Shown: piece by piece, positions 35,232-44,257 of the stretch
Layout: each line of letters opens with the position of its first letter
Numbering within the stretch: position 1 is the first letter of the stretch
DNA from: DASQPR01 sp963727415
Lineage (GTDB): Bacteria > Actinomycetota > Actinomycetes > Mycobacteriales > Micromonosporaceae
Length of the DNA stretch: 64,000 bases
Direction of reading: 5' to 3'
Assembly (NCBI GenBank): GCA_963727415.1
Contig: CAVSGF010000003.1
Coordinates: 1,302,001-1,366,000, forward strand
The notes under the pieces: generated by a model
Told to the model about the DNA's origin: nothing
Database searches by the model: none
Seen by the model: only the letters and a program-made list of their open reading frames with translations
Made by a program: the position numbers and the translations under genes

Positions 35232-37601
35232 GTGACGTCGACGCTCGCGCGGTGGCTGGCCAGCCGTACCGAAGAGGATCTCGCAGCGATCCTGGTAAAC
35301 CGCCCGGAGGCCGCCACCGGAGCGCCACCTCGCAACCTGAGCGACCTGGCCGCGCGACTGCAGACTCAGCACGCCCTCGCCGGCGTCGCGCGCGAGCTTC
35401 CACAACCGTGCCTCGACCTAGCCGAGGCCCTGCTCGTGTTCGGGCCGCTGCCGGCCGCCAAGCTCGCCGCGATCATGCGAGTGGATCCGGACGATCCGAC
35501 CCTGACCGCCTGTCTTGACGTGCTCCAGACCTGGGTCGCCGCGTGGGAATTCGAAGATCAATGGCAGGTCAGTGCCAACCTCAAGTCGGTGCTTCCGGCA
35601 CCACTGAGGCTCGGACCCCCGGTTGTCGAGATCTTGGTCAACCGTACGGTCGAAGATCTGCGAGCGCGTGCCAATACGCTCGGTCTCGGCGGGACCGCTC
35701 GCAGCAAGCCCGCGCTCCTTGAGGAGCTGGTGGCGTTCTACGAAGCCGGCGACGGCATCCGCAAGCTGGTCGCCAGCGCGCCCGCCGACCAGCGCGAGCT
35801 ACTCGTGGATGCCGCTTGGAACGGGCCAACGCTGCGGTACGACGGTCCGTACCTATATACCGGCCGCCCCGATCCGGCGATCGCCTGGCTGCTGAATTCA
35901 GGGCTGGTGCTCAGCGACTGGCAACGCATCGTGGTCCCGCGCGAGGTGGGGCTGGCCGTCCGGGGCGTCGACTGGCACCCGACCCTCACTCCGGCGCCGG
36001 CCGTGACCGGCCGTCCGGCGCGTCTGAAGGACGTCGACCACGACGCGGCGGCCGCGGCCTCGATCGCCACCGCCTCGCTGACCGCGACCCTGGACGCGGT
36101 CAGCGCCGGGCCGCTGGCCATCCTCCGCGCCGGGGGCATCGGCGTCAAAGAGATCCGGCGGCTTGCCAAAGCGGTCGACGGCGACGAGTCCACGATCCGG
36201 CTGTGGCTGGAGCTCGCCCACGCCGCCGGATGGCTGGACGTCGACGGCGACACGCTGGTGCCGACCGATCGCTATGACGAATGGCTCGGCGCACCACCAA
36301 CCGAGCAGCTCGCCGCCGTACTCGCCGCATGGGTTGACCTGACCGTGGTGCCGCTGATGACCGAACGGCCGGACGGCATCAAGTCGCCGGCCGCGCTAGC
36401 CCCGGACCCGTACGGCTCGGCCGCTGCCGAGCTACGCCTGGACGTGCTGCGCGCTCTTGACGGCTCGCCCGGATCCGGCTTCTCACCCGACGATGTGGTG
36501 GCCCTGGTGGCGTACCGTCGCCCGCTGATCTGCCGCGCCTTGGGCGATCCCGCGCTCGCGGTCGCGCCACTTCTGGCCGAGATCGAGACACTGGGGCTGG
36601 CCAGCCGGACAGCGATCAGCTCGCTCGGACGAGCGCTGCTCGCCGGGACCGTGGCCGAGGCGGCGGAGCGGTTCGTTGCGCCGGCCGCGATCACCGCGAT
36701 CTTCCAGGCCGATCTGACCATCGTGGTCACCGGAACGCCGAGCCGGGAGGTCAGTGCGCTGCTTGATGACGTGGCCGACCGCGAGTCGCACGGAGCGGCA
36801 GTCACCTGGCGATGCTCCGCGGTATCGGTTCGCCGGGCGCTGGACGCGGGGCGTGACGCCGACGAGCTGATCACCGCGCTACAGGCGATCGCCATCAGCG
36901 GTCGCCTCCCGCAGCCGCTTGAGTACCTGATCCAGGACGTCGCTCGGCGGCATGGAGACGTACGGGTGCGAGCGGTTGGATGCGTGATTCGCGCGGACGA
37001 TCCGGCGGTGCTCGCCGAAATCGCCGCCCACCGGTCGCTGGCAAGCCTGCGCCTGGCGCAGATCGCACCGACCGTCCTGACCAGCGCCTCCGATTCAGTC
37101 GCGACGTTGGAAGCGCTACGGCGGGCGGGCTATGCACCGGTCGGCGAGTCCGCCGACGGCACCACGCTGGTTGAGCGGGCTCGCCGTCGCCGGGCACCAC
37201 GCGGGCTGGACACGCAGAACTGGATACCGTCCGGATCCGCACTGGACCCCCGAGCGCTGGCCGCGAAGCTGAAGGCGGCCCCGGCGGTGCCTGAGATGCC
37301 ACCACCCCCGCCCCTGCTGCACGCGGTTCCGGAGCCGCGCGGCTCCACATCGTCGTCAACGCTGGCCGAGCTACGCCGATCCGCGGGACACCTGAGCGAG
37401 CCGGAGTTGCGCCTGCTCGCCAGCGGGCTGGACCGCGCCCATCCGGTGTGGATCTCGTATACCAGCGCCCAGGGTGAAGCGACGGCCCGGACCATCGAGC
37501 CGCTGGAACTGGCCGGCCACATCCTGGTCGCGCACTGTTATTTGCGTGATGACGAGCGACACTTCGTCCTGGCCCGAATCAACGAGGTGCGACCCGATTG
37601 A
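35232..37601 (+). CDS. Helicase-associated (XPB-N-like) domain protein
   Basis: A 789-aa protein of the actinobacterial family annotated as 'helicase-associated domain-containing protein', usually next to the gene for an XPB-like DNA helicase. It has no Walker motifs of its own. The N-terminal region (LARWLASRTEEDLAAILVNR) and the C-terminal domain are the conserved parts: FQADLTIVVTGTPSREVSAL, then LEYLIQDVARRHGDVRVRAV, and a WYL-like end HPVWISYTSAQGEATARTIE, PLELAGHILVAHCYLRDDE. The GTG at 35232 begins VTSTLARWLASRTEED, where similarity starts. No helicase gene follows here. Its last 20 bp are tandemly duplicated (37581-37620). Confidence 0.75.
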   Translation: MTSTLARWLASRTEEDLAAILVNRPEAATGAPPRNLSDLAARLQTQHALAGVARELPQPCLDLAEALLVFGPLPAAKLAAIMRVDPDDPTLTACLDVLQTWVAAWEFEDQWQVSANLKSVLPAPLRLGPPVVEILVNRTVEDLRARANTLGLGGTARSKPALLEELVAFYEAGDGIRKLVASAPADQRELLVDAAWNGPTLRYDGPYLYTGRPDPAIAWLLNSGLVLSDWQRIVVPREVGLAVRGVDWHPTLTPAPAVTGRPARLKDVDHDAAAAASIATASLTATLDAVSAGPLAILRAGGIGVKEIRRLAKAVDGDESTIRLWLELAHAAGWLDVDGDTLVPTDRYDEWLGAPPTEQLAAVLAAWVDLTVVPLMTERPDGIKSPAALAPDPYGSAAAELRLDVLRALDGSPGSGFSPDDVVALVAYRRPLICRALGDPALAVAPLLAEIETLGLASRTAISSLGRALLAGTVAEAAERFVAPAAITAIFQADLTIVVTGTPSREVSALLDDVADRESHGAAVTWRCSAVSVRRALDAGRDADELITALQAIAISGRLPQPLEYLIQDVARRHGDVRVRAVGCVIRADDPAVLAEIAAHRSLASLRLAQIAPTVLTSASDSVATLEALRRAGYAPVGESADGTTLVERARRRRAPRGLDTQNWIPSGSALDPRALAAKLKAAPAVPEMPPPPPLLHAVPEPRGSTSSSTLAELRRSAGHLSEPELRLLASGLDRAHPVWISYTSAQGEATARTIEPLELAGHILVAHCYLRDDERHFVLARINEVRPD

Positions 37602-37620
37602 ACGAGGTGCTACCCGATTG
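37581..37620. repeat. 20-bp tandem duplication across a stop codon
   Basis: AACGAGGTGCGACCCGATTG at 37581-37600 is followed at once by AACGAGGTGCTACCCGATTG, one base different. The first copy ends the helicase-associated gene, with the TGA straddling the junction. The second copy also ends in TGA, out in the 3' region. Confidence 0.85.
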
Positions 37621-37773
37621 ATCGTGCCGGGTGACCGGCTGGCTTACCGGCATCCGGTCGGCCAGCACTCGGCTAGTACTCGGACGGGCCGTCGGCAGGC
37701 GACCGCCGCACGGAACTGGCGGTAAGCCGACCATTGCATTGACACGCGTGCGCCGGACGAGTATGCCGAGGGC

Positions 37774-38439
37774 ATGACGCAGCAGACGATCCCCCCGGCG
37801 GTCGCGTCGCGCACCAGCGTCTCGGACAGCCTGGTCCACTCGTACCTATTCATGCGCCGGGGCATCGGCATCATCGGCGTCGGTCTGCCGTTCGCGCTCG
37901 CCATCGGGTACGCGACGTCGTCTCATCGAGCGGTGCTTCTCGACTCGATCAGCAAGTATTACTACACCGACATGCGCAACGTCTTCGTCGGGGCGCTGTG
38001 CGCGATCGGTGTCTTCCTCATCTGCTACCGGTTCAAGCTGCTCGATGATGTGCTGAGCACGATCGCCGGAATCCTGGCGATCGCGGTCGCGTTCTGCCCG
38101 ACCGCGCCCGCCAACCCGACGCACAACGCGCTGGTCGCCGGTCGATTCCACTACATCTTCGCGGGCGGGCTGTTCATCCTGCTCGCGGCCTTCTGCTTCG
38201 TGCTGTTCCCGCGTAAGGATCCGGAACCGATCCAGGAGCAGCGCAAGCACATTCGCAACCGCATCTATGTCGGTTGCGGCGTCGTCATCGTCGCGAGCCT
38301 GCTGTTCGCCGGCGCGACGCAACTGGTGTGGCCGGATCAGTTCGCCGGGTCCAATGTCGTGTTCTGGTGCGAGTCAGTGGCGATCTTCGCCTTCGGCGCT
38401 TCCTGGCTGATCAAGGGTCAGACCCTGCTGAGAGGCTAG
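37774..38439 (+). CDS. Six-helix membrane protein of unknown function
   Basis: The 221-aa protein has about six transmembrane helices: GIGIIGVGLPFALAIGY, NVFVGALCAIGVFLICY, LSTIAGILAIAVAFCPT, YIFAGGLFILLAAFCFVLF, RIYVGCGVVIVASLLFAG and VVFWCESVAIFAFGASWLI. A conserved-looking SISKYYYTDMRN lies after the first helix, and HYIFAG in the middle. Related actinomycete proteins exist, but I know of no function. It stands alone after the helicase-associated gene, about 170 bp away. ATG 37774 is the only early start in frame. Confidence 0.6.
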   Translation: MTQQTIPPAVASRTSVSDSLVHSYLFMRRGIGIIGVGLPFALAIGYATSSHRAVLLDSISKYYYTDMRNVFVGALCAIGVFLICYRFKLLDDVLSTIAGILAIAVAFCPTAPANPTHNALVAGRFHYIFAGGLFILLAAFCFVLFPRKDPEPIQEQRKHIRNRIYVGCGVVIVASLLFAGATQLVWPDQFAGSNVVFWCESVAIFAFGASWLIKGQTLLRG

Positions 38440-38619
38440 GGGTCGGTCAGAGCCGGGATGATGATGGTCGCCCATCAGGGCGCCACGCGGTCGCGCGTAC
38501 CTCCACGTAGGACGGCCGATGCCGCAAGCGGCTTTAGTCAGAGCTGGTTTAGCTGGGCTTTCTTAGGGAACTCCAAGGTCGAACCCGTATAGTGAGTCCT
38601 CTACGCGATGCGAGGATCC

Positions 38620-40176
38620 ATGGGAAATCCTAGAGACGATCCCATGGCTACGGGGACCTCGAACAGCGACACCGGTTCGGATAAGTCGTCCCCGCATGGC
38701 CATGGGCACTCGGAGGCGACGCCTCCGGCGACCAGTGCTATCCAGCCACTCGATTCCCCGGCCTCTCAAGGGACTTCCGCATCGGGGAGTTCGCCTGCCG
38801 GCACATTATCCTCAACGGAGGCTGACGTGTCAGGCGGCCGGCCCGCCGGATCGAAGGCCAAACGCGGACGCAAGGGCGGCCAGCCACAGACGGGCGGGCC
38901 GGAGAACGCGCCTAAAGGCACCGATCCGCCTCGGGACAATCGGAAGCCAAAGGCTGGAAAGACCAAGCGAAAGCGCAGCCCGCTGTGGGCAAAGGTGACG
39001 GTCGCGCTCGGATCGGTGCTGCTACTCGCCAGCCTGGGCTCGATCGTGTTCATCCAGGCAAGCTTGCGCACTCTCAACAATTCGGTACGGCAGGAGAACC
39101 TGCTCGGAAACGCCGGTCCAGGCACGCCGAGCAGCAGCGCGGCGCCCCATCTCACCGGCGTTTCCATCGACGGTCCGATCAACATCCTGCTGGTCGGCGT
39201 CGATACCCGCCCCAACTGGACCAGCGGATCGCACTCGGACACGATCATCATCGTGCATATCCCGGCATCTCACGACCGGGCGTACCTGGTATCCATCCCC
39301 CGGGACACGGGCGTGTTCATCCCGGCTGACCGGGCCGCCGGCTACCCCGGTGGCAACAGCAAAATCAACGCCGCCTTCACCTTCGGCAGCCGCGACGGCC
39401 AGGGGTACGCCGGCGGATTCCAGCTGCTTGCCAATACGATCACGAAGGACTACGGCATCACGTTCAAGGGCGGCGCCATCGTCGACTTCAACGGCTTCAA
39501 GGACGTCGTCAAAAAGCTCGGCGGGGTGGATATGTACGTCGACGAGACCACGGTCTCGATCCACCACGGATACGTCAACGGCGACCCGTCCAAGCACGCC
39601 GCGCCCTACCACATCAACCCGAACACCGGCGTGCCCTACTGCCCTCACGGCGGGACATTCGACAGCACGCCGCTCAAGTGCGCCATCACCGGCGTCACCC
39701 CGGTCGTCTACCACAAGGGCTACCAGCATCTGTCCGCGTACGACGCGCTCGACTACGTACGGGCGCGGGACGGGCTGGTCGGCACCGACTACGCTCGCCA
39801 GCGCCACCAGCAGCAGTTCATCAAGGCGATCCTCACCGAGGCGTTCAACCAGGGCCTGAGCGACCCGCTGAAGATGCTGTCCTTCGTCCAGTCGATCGGT
39901 AAGGCGTTCATCTTCGACGGTCGTGGGGTTTCACTCAACGACTGGGTGTTCACCCTCAAGGGCATCACACCTTCGGCAGTAACCACCATCAAGACCAACG
40001 ATGGCCAGTTCGTCAACTACTCCGGGCCGTACATTCCGGGCTCGGTCCAGGCCCTGAACTCCGACAGCCAGCAACTGCTGGACGCGGTGCGGTCCGACAC
40101 CAGTCCGGGCCAGGATCACGTCGGCGCCTTCCTGACAACCCACCCGAGTTGGATCGCCACCGACGGCCCCGGCTGA
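38620..40176 (+). CDS. LytR-CpsA-Psr (LCP) family cell-wall glycopolymer ligase
   Basis: LCP proteins attach teichoic-acid-like glycopolymers to peptidoglycan outside the membrane. The first about 120 residues are a Ser/Thr/Pro- and Lys-rich cytosolic tail. One transmembrane helix follows (KVTVALGSVLLLASLGSIVF). The LCP domain has NILLVGVDTRPNW, SDTIIIVHIPASHDRAYLVS, IPRDTGVFIP with the catalytic-loop arginine, NAAFTFG and YVRARDGLVGTDYARQRHQQ. The ATG at 38620 has CGAGGA six bases upstream, better than the ATG at 38608. The length is 518 aa. It could be the wall attachment step for a glycopolymer, but no synthesis genes adjoin it. Confidence 0.88.
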   Translation: MGNPRDDPMATGTSNSDTGSDKSSPHGHGHSEATPPATSAIQPLDSPASQGTSASGSSPAGTLSSTEADVSGGRPAGSKAKRGRKGGQPQTGGPENAPKGTDPPRDNRKPKAGKTKRKRSPLWAKVTVALGSVLLLASLGSIVFIQASLRTLNNSVRQENLLGNAGPGTPSSSAAPHLTGVSIDGPINILLVGVDTRPNWTSGSHSDTIIIVHIPASHDRAYLVSIPRDTGVFIPADRAAGYPGGNSKINAAFTFGSRDGQGYAGGFQLLANTITKDYGITFKGGAIVDFNGFKDVVKKLGGVDMYVDETTVSIHHGYVNGDPSKHAAPYHINPNTGVPYCPHGGTFDSTPLKCAITGVTPVVYHKGYQHLSAYDALDYVRARDGLVGTDYARQRHQQQFIKAILTEAFNQGLSDPLKMLSFVQSIGKAFIFDGRGVSLNDWVFTLKGITPSAVTTIKTNDGQFVNYSGPYIPGSVQALNSDSQQLLDAVRSDTSPGQDHVGAFLTTHPSWIATDGPG

Positions 40177-40329
40177 TGCGGGGCGCCTGCTGACGCGGCT
40201 GGCGGCGTTGTGGGCGCGCTTGAGTACCAAGCCCTTGGGCGGCCATGGGTCACCCCGATTGGCACGCGAAGCATCACTCGCGCGGCGTCTCTGGCTGACC
40301 GCGACCGTACCCGGTGTTAGCGTGCGATC

Positions 40330-41307
40330 ATGCGAGCCGCCTATGCCTCCGCCATCAATCCCGACGACCCGCTTGCCGGCCTGACCACCGGGGAGATCGA
40401 CGAGCCCGCCGTGCCCGATGGGTGGGTGACCGTCGATGTCAAAGCCAGCGCGCTGAACCATCACGACCTATGGTCACTGCGCGGCGTCGGCTTGTCCCCC
40501 GACCAATTGCCGATGATCCTGGGCAATGACGCCGCGGGCGTCGACAGCGACGGCAACGAGGTCATCGTCCACGCCGTCATCCCGGACCAGTCAGCGACCG
40601 CGCCGATCGCCGACGAGACCATGGATCCCAAGCGGACCTTGTTGTCCGAACGCTATCCGGGCACGCTCGCCGACCGGGTACGCGTGCCCCAGGCGAATCT
40701 GATTCCGAAACCGGCCGAACTCTCGTTCGTCGAAGCGGCGTGCCTTCCGACCGCGTGGCTGACGGCATACCGGATGCTGCGGGTACGGGGGCGGCTGCCC
40801 GAGGGCGGCTCGGTCCTGGTGCAGGGTGCCGGTGGCGGGGTCGCCACGGCGGCTATCGTGCTGGCTCAGGCACTCGGTGCCCGTACCTACGCCACTAGCC
40901 GTGACCCGGAGAAGCGGGCCCGGGTCGAGGCGCTTGGCGCCACCGCCGTCGAGCCTGGCGCTCGCTTGCCGGAGCGGGTTGACGTGGTCATCGAGACGGT
41001 CGGCGCGCCGACCATGGACCACTCGCTGAAATCGGCCAAGCAGGGCGGCCGGATCGTCTGCTCAGGCGCCACCGCCGGTCACCTGGCCACGATCGACCTG
41101 CGGCGAGTGTTCTTCCTTCAGTTGGAACTGATCGGCTCGACCATGGGCACGCGCGCTGAACTCGCCGCGCTCGCGAGCATGTGCGTGTCGCAGGGAATTC
41201 GACCGATCATCGACTCGGTGTACCCGTTCGGCGACGCCCGTGCCGCGTTCGAGAAGCTGGCCACCGGCGGCGTGTTCGGCAAGATCGTCCTCGACCACAC
41301 AGCGTGA
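40330..41307 (+). CDS. Medium-chain dehydrogenase/quinone oxidoreductase-like protein
   Basis: An NADPH-dependent oxidoreductase of the MDR superfamily. The 325-aa protein has the GroES-like start (WVTVDVKASALNHHDLWSLR) and PMILGNDAAGVDSDGNEVIV. The nucleotide-binding part has GSVLVQGAGGGVATAAIVLA, QALGARTYATSRDPEK and VDVVIETVGAPTMDHSLKSA. The four-cysteine structural zinc site of classical alcohol dehydrogenases is absent, so it is quinone-oxidoreductase-like. It is monocistronic, between the LCP gene and the convergent malic enzyme gene. The substrate is unknown. Confidence 0.82.
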   Translation: MRAAYASAINPDDPLAGLTTGEIDEPAVPDGWVTVDVKASALNHHDLWSLRGVGLSPDQLPMILGNDAAGVDSDGNEVIVHAVIPDQSATAPIADETMDPKRTLLSERYPGTLADRVRVPQANLIPKPAELSFVEAACLPTAWLTAYRMLRVRGRLPEGGSVLVQGAGGGVATAAIVLAQALGARTYATSRDPEKRARVEALGATAVEPGARLPERVDVVIETVGAPTMDHSLKSAKQGGRIVCSGATAGHLATIDLRRVFFLQLELIGSTMGTRAELAALASMCVSQGIRPIIDSVYPFGDARAAFEKLATGGVFGKIVLDHTA

Positions 41308-41372
41308 ATCGTCGACCGGTTGAGGCTGGCTGACACCGCCTCAACCGGTCGCGAGCTTGCGAAACTGGAACC

Positions 41373-42542
41373 TCAGCGACGCACAACACCGTCCCGGTGG
41401 GCGGCTTCGGCAACCGCGTCGGCCACCGCGGTCGCGACCCGGGTATCCAGCGCGCTCGGCACGATCGCGTCCGGTCGCAGCTCATCGGCGACCACGGCGG
41501 CGATCGCCTCGGCCGCGGCCACCTTCATACCCTCGGTGATCCTGGTGGCTCGGGCGGCCAGTGCGCCACGGAAGATCCCGGGGAACGCGAGCACGTTGTT
41601 GATCTGGTTGGGGAAGTCACTGCGGCCGGTGGCGACCACGGCGGCGTACCGGGCCGCGATCTCCGGGTGCACTTCGGGCGTCGGGTTGGCCAGCGCGAAC
41701 ACGATGCCGCCGGGTGCCATGCCGGCCAGCGCGGCCTCGTCGATCGATCCCCCGGACACCCCGATCAGCACGTCGGCGTCGCGGAGCACGTCGGCGACCG
41801 GTCCGGTCACGCCGCGCTCGTTGGTGGTAGCGGCCAGCGCCGCCTTTTCGCCCGTTACATCGGTGCGTCCGGCATGCAGGGCGCCGCGCGAGTCGCACAC
41901 CACCACGTCACCGGCGTTGACCCCGCCGGCGATCAGCATCCGGGTGACGGCGACTCCGGCGGCGCCGGCCCCGACCACTACCACCCGGAGGTCGCCGAGC
42001 TTGCGCCCGAGTACCCGGGCCGCGTTGCGCAAGGCGGCCAGTACCACCACTGCCGTGCCGTGCTGATCATCGTGGAACACCGGGATCGGCAGGGCGTCGT
42101 CGAGACGCCGCTCGATCTCGAAGCACCGCGGGGCGGAGATGTCCTCCAGGTTGATCCCGCCGAACGACGGCGCCAGCGCGGTCACTGTCGCGATGATCTC
42201 GTCGACGTCCTGGGTGGCCAGGCAGATCGGCACCGCGTCCACGCCCCCGAAGGACTTGAATAGCACCGCCTTGCCTTCCATCACCGGCATCGCGGCGGCC
42301 GGGCCGATGTTGCCGAGGCCGAGCACCGCCGACCCGTCGGTGACGACGGCGACCGCGTGAGAGGTCCAGGTGTATTCATCGGCGAGCGCCGGGTCAGCCG
42401 CGATCGCGAGGCATACTTCGGCTACGCCCGGCGTGTACGCCCGGGAGAGGTCCTCCCGGGTGGCGAGCGGAACGGTCGAGGTAACTGCCATCTTCCCGCC
42501 CCGGTGGGCGGCGAAGATCGGATCGGCGGATGACTCAGACAT
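41373..42542 (-). CDS. NAD(P)-dependent malic enzyme
   Basis: The enzyme decarboxylates malate to pyruvate. The short bacterial form is 389 aa. It has LSRAYTPGVAEVCLAIA near residue 33, VVTDGSAVLGLGNIGPAAAM, MEGKAVLFKSFGGVDAVPI with the catalytic lysine, PVFHDDQHGTAVVVLAALRN for metal binding, and the dinucleotide loop VVVVGAGAAGVAVTRML. SDFPNQINNVLAFPGIFRGA is near the end. Which cofactor it uses is not decided. It is 3 bp downstream of the sodX stop in the same direction, so it may share that transcript. Confidence 0.92.
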   Translation of the reverse strand: MSESSADPIFAAHRGGKMAVTSTVPLATREDLSRAYTPGVAEVCLAIAADPALADEYTWTSHAVAVVTDGSAVLGLGNIGPAAAMPVMEGKAVLFKSFGGVDAVPICLATQDVDEIIATVTALAPSFGGINLEDISAPRCFEIERRLDDALPIPVFHDDQHGTAVVVLAALRNAARVLGRKLGDLRVVVVGAGAAGVAVTRMLIAGGVNAGDVVVCDSRGALHAGRTDVTGEKAALAATTNERGVTGPVADVLRDADVLIGVSGGSIDEAALAGMAPGGIVFALANPTPEVHPEIAARYAAVVATGRSDFPNQINNVLAFPGIFRGALAARATRITEGMKVAAAEAIAAVVADELRPDAIVPSALDTRVATAVADAVAEAAHRDGVVRR

Positions 42543-42545
42543 GTC

Positions 42546-42866
42546 TCATCTCCAAGGGCTGAGATGAGAGCGTACCCAAACGGGTCGCGGCCACCAGCGG
42601 AGCAGCACTTGCCCGACCACCTCAGCAGGACCGTAGTCTCGCGAGTCTGACGAAGCCATGTCGTTGTCGCCAAGGGCCCACCAGCCTTCGCCCACTTGGT
42701 GGGACAGTCGCTTTACGAATAGTCCGCGCTGACCTGGGTATTTGACTACTGCGACCATCCCTGGTCGTCCGATCGACGTGGATCGCACCAGCAGGGCGTC
42801 ACCATGGTGCAGCGTAGGTGCCATCGACGGGCCTTCGACGAGGACCGCGAACAGCCTGCTCACCAC
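42546..42866 (-). CDS. sodX: Nickel superoxide dismutase maturation protease
   Basis: A 106-aa signal-peptidase-I-like (S26) protease. The catalytic serine is in VEGPSMAPTLHHGDALLVR and the general-base lysine in GLFVKRLSHQ. GDNDMASSDSRDYGPAEVVG is the conserved S26 end motif. Unlike housekeeping signal peptidases it is very short and has no clear membrane anchor. The divergent gene 90 bp away is sodN, whose product needs an N-terminal propeptide removed to expose the nickel-binding histidine, so this is its dedicated processing enzyme. It starts with GTG at 42866. Confidence 0.88.
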   Translation of the reverse strand: MVSRLFAVLVEGPSMAPTLHHGDALLVRSTSIGRPGMVAVVKYPGQRGLFVKRLSHQVGEGWWALGDNDMASSDSRDYGPAEVVGQVLLRWWPRPVWVRSHLSPWR

Positions 42867-42956
42867 ACCGCCGCCTTTCTGGTGGAGTAGGGTCGGTACT
42901 GGCTAATGATCACCGCCGTTCGGCGGATCACCAACGCACTATCCAGGAGGATCGGT

Positions 42957-43361
42957 ATGCGTTTGCCACGCATCTTGACTCCGCGCACTATCGTGCGCGC
43001 CCATTGTGACCTGCCCTGTGGCGTCTACGACCCGGCGCAGGCCAAGATCGAGGCGGAGTCGGTAAAGGCGATCTGCGAGAAGCTCCAGTCGAACAACGAC
43101 CCGGACTTCCGCACCCGCGCTCTCATCATCAAGGAGCAGCGATCCGAGCTGGTCAAGCACCACCTGTGGGTGCTCTGGACCGACTACTTCAAGCCGCCGC
43201 ACTTCGAGAAGTACCCGCAGCTGCACAGCCTGTTCAACGAGGCCACCAAGCTTGCCGGCGCCGCCGGCGCCAAGGGCTCGGCTGACCCGGCGATCGCTGA
43301 CCAGCTGCTGGCCAAGATCGAGGAGATCAGCAAGATCTTCTGGGAGACCAAGCAAGCGTGA
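42957..43361 (+). CDS. sodN: Nickel-containing superoxide dismutase
   Basis: This cytosolic enzyme destroys superoxide. After a 15-residue propeptide (MRLPRILTPRTIVRA) comes the nickel hook HCDLPCGVYD: His1, Cys2 and Cys6 of the mature protein bind nickel once the propeptide is removed. The rest is the four-helix domain (FRTRALIIKEQRSELVKHHL, LWTDYFKPPHFEKYPQLHSL). The ATG at 42957 has GGAGGATCG upstream. The length of 134 aa is normal. The maturation protease gene is divergent at 42866. The stop overlaps the acetyltransferase start (GTGA). Nickel-dependent control is common for this gene, but I see no certain Nur box. Confidence 0.95.
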   Translation: MRLPRILTPRTIVRAHCDLPCGVYDPAQAKIEAESVKAICEKLQSNNDPDFRTRALIIKEQRSELVKHHLWVLWTDYFKPPHFEKYPQLHSLFNEATKLAGAAGAKGSADPAIADQLLAKIEEISKIFWETKQA

Positions 43362-43852
43362 GCGGTTCGCAGTACACGATCCAGCCGGTGCGTCCTCAGG
43401 ACGTGCCGGCTGTCGTCTCAATGGTCCATGAACTGGCCGAGTTCGAAAGGGCGCCGGACAAGTGTCATCTAACCGCCGAGCAGCTGCATGCCGCGCTGTT
43501 CGGCCAAAGTCCGGCCCTGTTCGGGCACGTCGCCTTCGATCCAGCGGGTGAGCCGGTCGGCATCATGCTCTGGTTCCTGAATTTCTCCACCTGGGAGGGG
43601 CAGCACGGCATTTACCTCGAAGACCTCTACGTGCGGCCGCACGCACGCGGCACCGGTCTCGGGCCGCCGCATGCTCGCTACCCTTGCGAAGCTCTGCGTC
43701 GAGCGTGGATATCCGCGGTTGGCAGTGGTGGGTGCTGCGATTGGAATCCGGCCCGGGACTTCTACGTCGCGATGGGATCCGAGCCGATGGATGAATGGGT
43801 CACTTATCGAATGACGGGCACCGCTCTAACGCAACTCGCCGCGAACGCATAG
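43358..43852 (+). CDS. GNAT acetyltransferase with two compensating frameshifts
   Basis: The 164-codon frame begins YTIQPVRPQDVPAVVSMVHE and LYVRPHARGTGL is the start of the acetyl-CoA loop, so the family is clear. From about 43660 the encoded residues (PPHARYPCEALRR) are not GNAT-like. The next frame reads GRRMLATLAKLCVERGYPRL and AVVGA, the expected helix and strand. Near 43730 the original frame returns at DWNPARDFYVAMGSEPMDEW, the typical end. A +1 and a -1 error thus cancel and hide the acetyl-CoA site. It overlaps sodN by 4 nt. The acetylated substrate is unknown. Confidence 0.8.
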   Translation: MSGSQYTIQPVRPQDVPAVVSMVHELAEFERAPDKCHLTAEQLHAALFGQSPALFGHVAFDPAGEPVGIMLWFLNFSTWEGQHGIYLEDLYVRPHARGTGLGPPHARYPCEALRRAWISAVGSGGCCDWNPARDFYVAMGSEPMDEWVTYRMTGTALTQLAANA

Positions 43853-43864
43853 AGTCAACTCGCG

Positions 43865-44257
43865 ATGAACCCGGATCAGCTAATCGACGACGTTGTCATT
43901 CTGTCCGTGCCGGCGAACAGCACCTATCTGGCAGTGCTTCGCACGGCGACGGCCGGCTTGGCGGCGCGCCTTGCCCTCGGTCTCGAAGAGATCGAGGATC
44001 TGCGCATCGCCGTCGACGAAGCGTGCGCGATCCTGCTGCCGATGGCGGCTCGCGGTTCTGATGTGACCTGCCGCTTCGGTGTCACACCCGAGACCCTGCG
44101 GGTCGACGTCTCGGTGCCGACCCGCAAGGGGCAGACGCTACCGGGCCGTGAGTCCTTCTCGTGGCAGGTGCTGACCGCTCTGGCCGGCCAGGTCGGCGCC
44201 GCTACCGCCGACGGCCATGCCACCATCCACCTGAGCAAGCGACGACCGATCAAGTGA
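43865..44257 (+). CDS. RsbW-like anti-sigma factor/HATPase domain protein
   Basis: A 130-aa GHKL ATPase-fold protein like the anti-sigma kinases of SigB/SigF systems. The N box is LGLEEIEDLRIAVDEACAIL. VPANSTYLAVLRTATAGLAA is the usual first helix region, and SFSWQVLTALAGQVGAATAD follows in the lid area. It normally binds and inhibits a sigma factor whose gene is next to it, but here the next gene (overlap 4 nt) is a Nudix hydrolase and no sigma or anti-anti-sigma gene is nearby. It may therefore act at a distance or be a repurposed orphan. Confidence 0.75.
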   Translation: MNPDQLIDDVVILSVPANSTYLAVLRTATAGLAARLALGLEEIEDLRIAVDEACAILLPMAARGSDVTCRFGVTPETLRVDVSVPTRKGQTLPGRESFSWQVLTALAGQVGAATADGHATIHLSKRRPIK

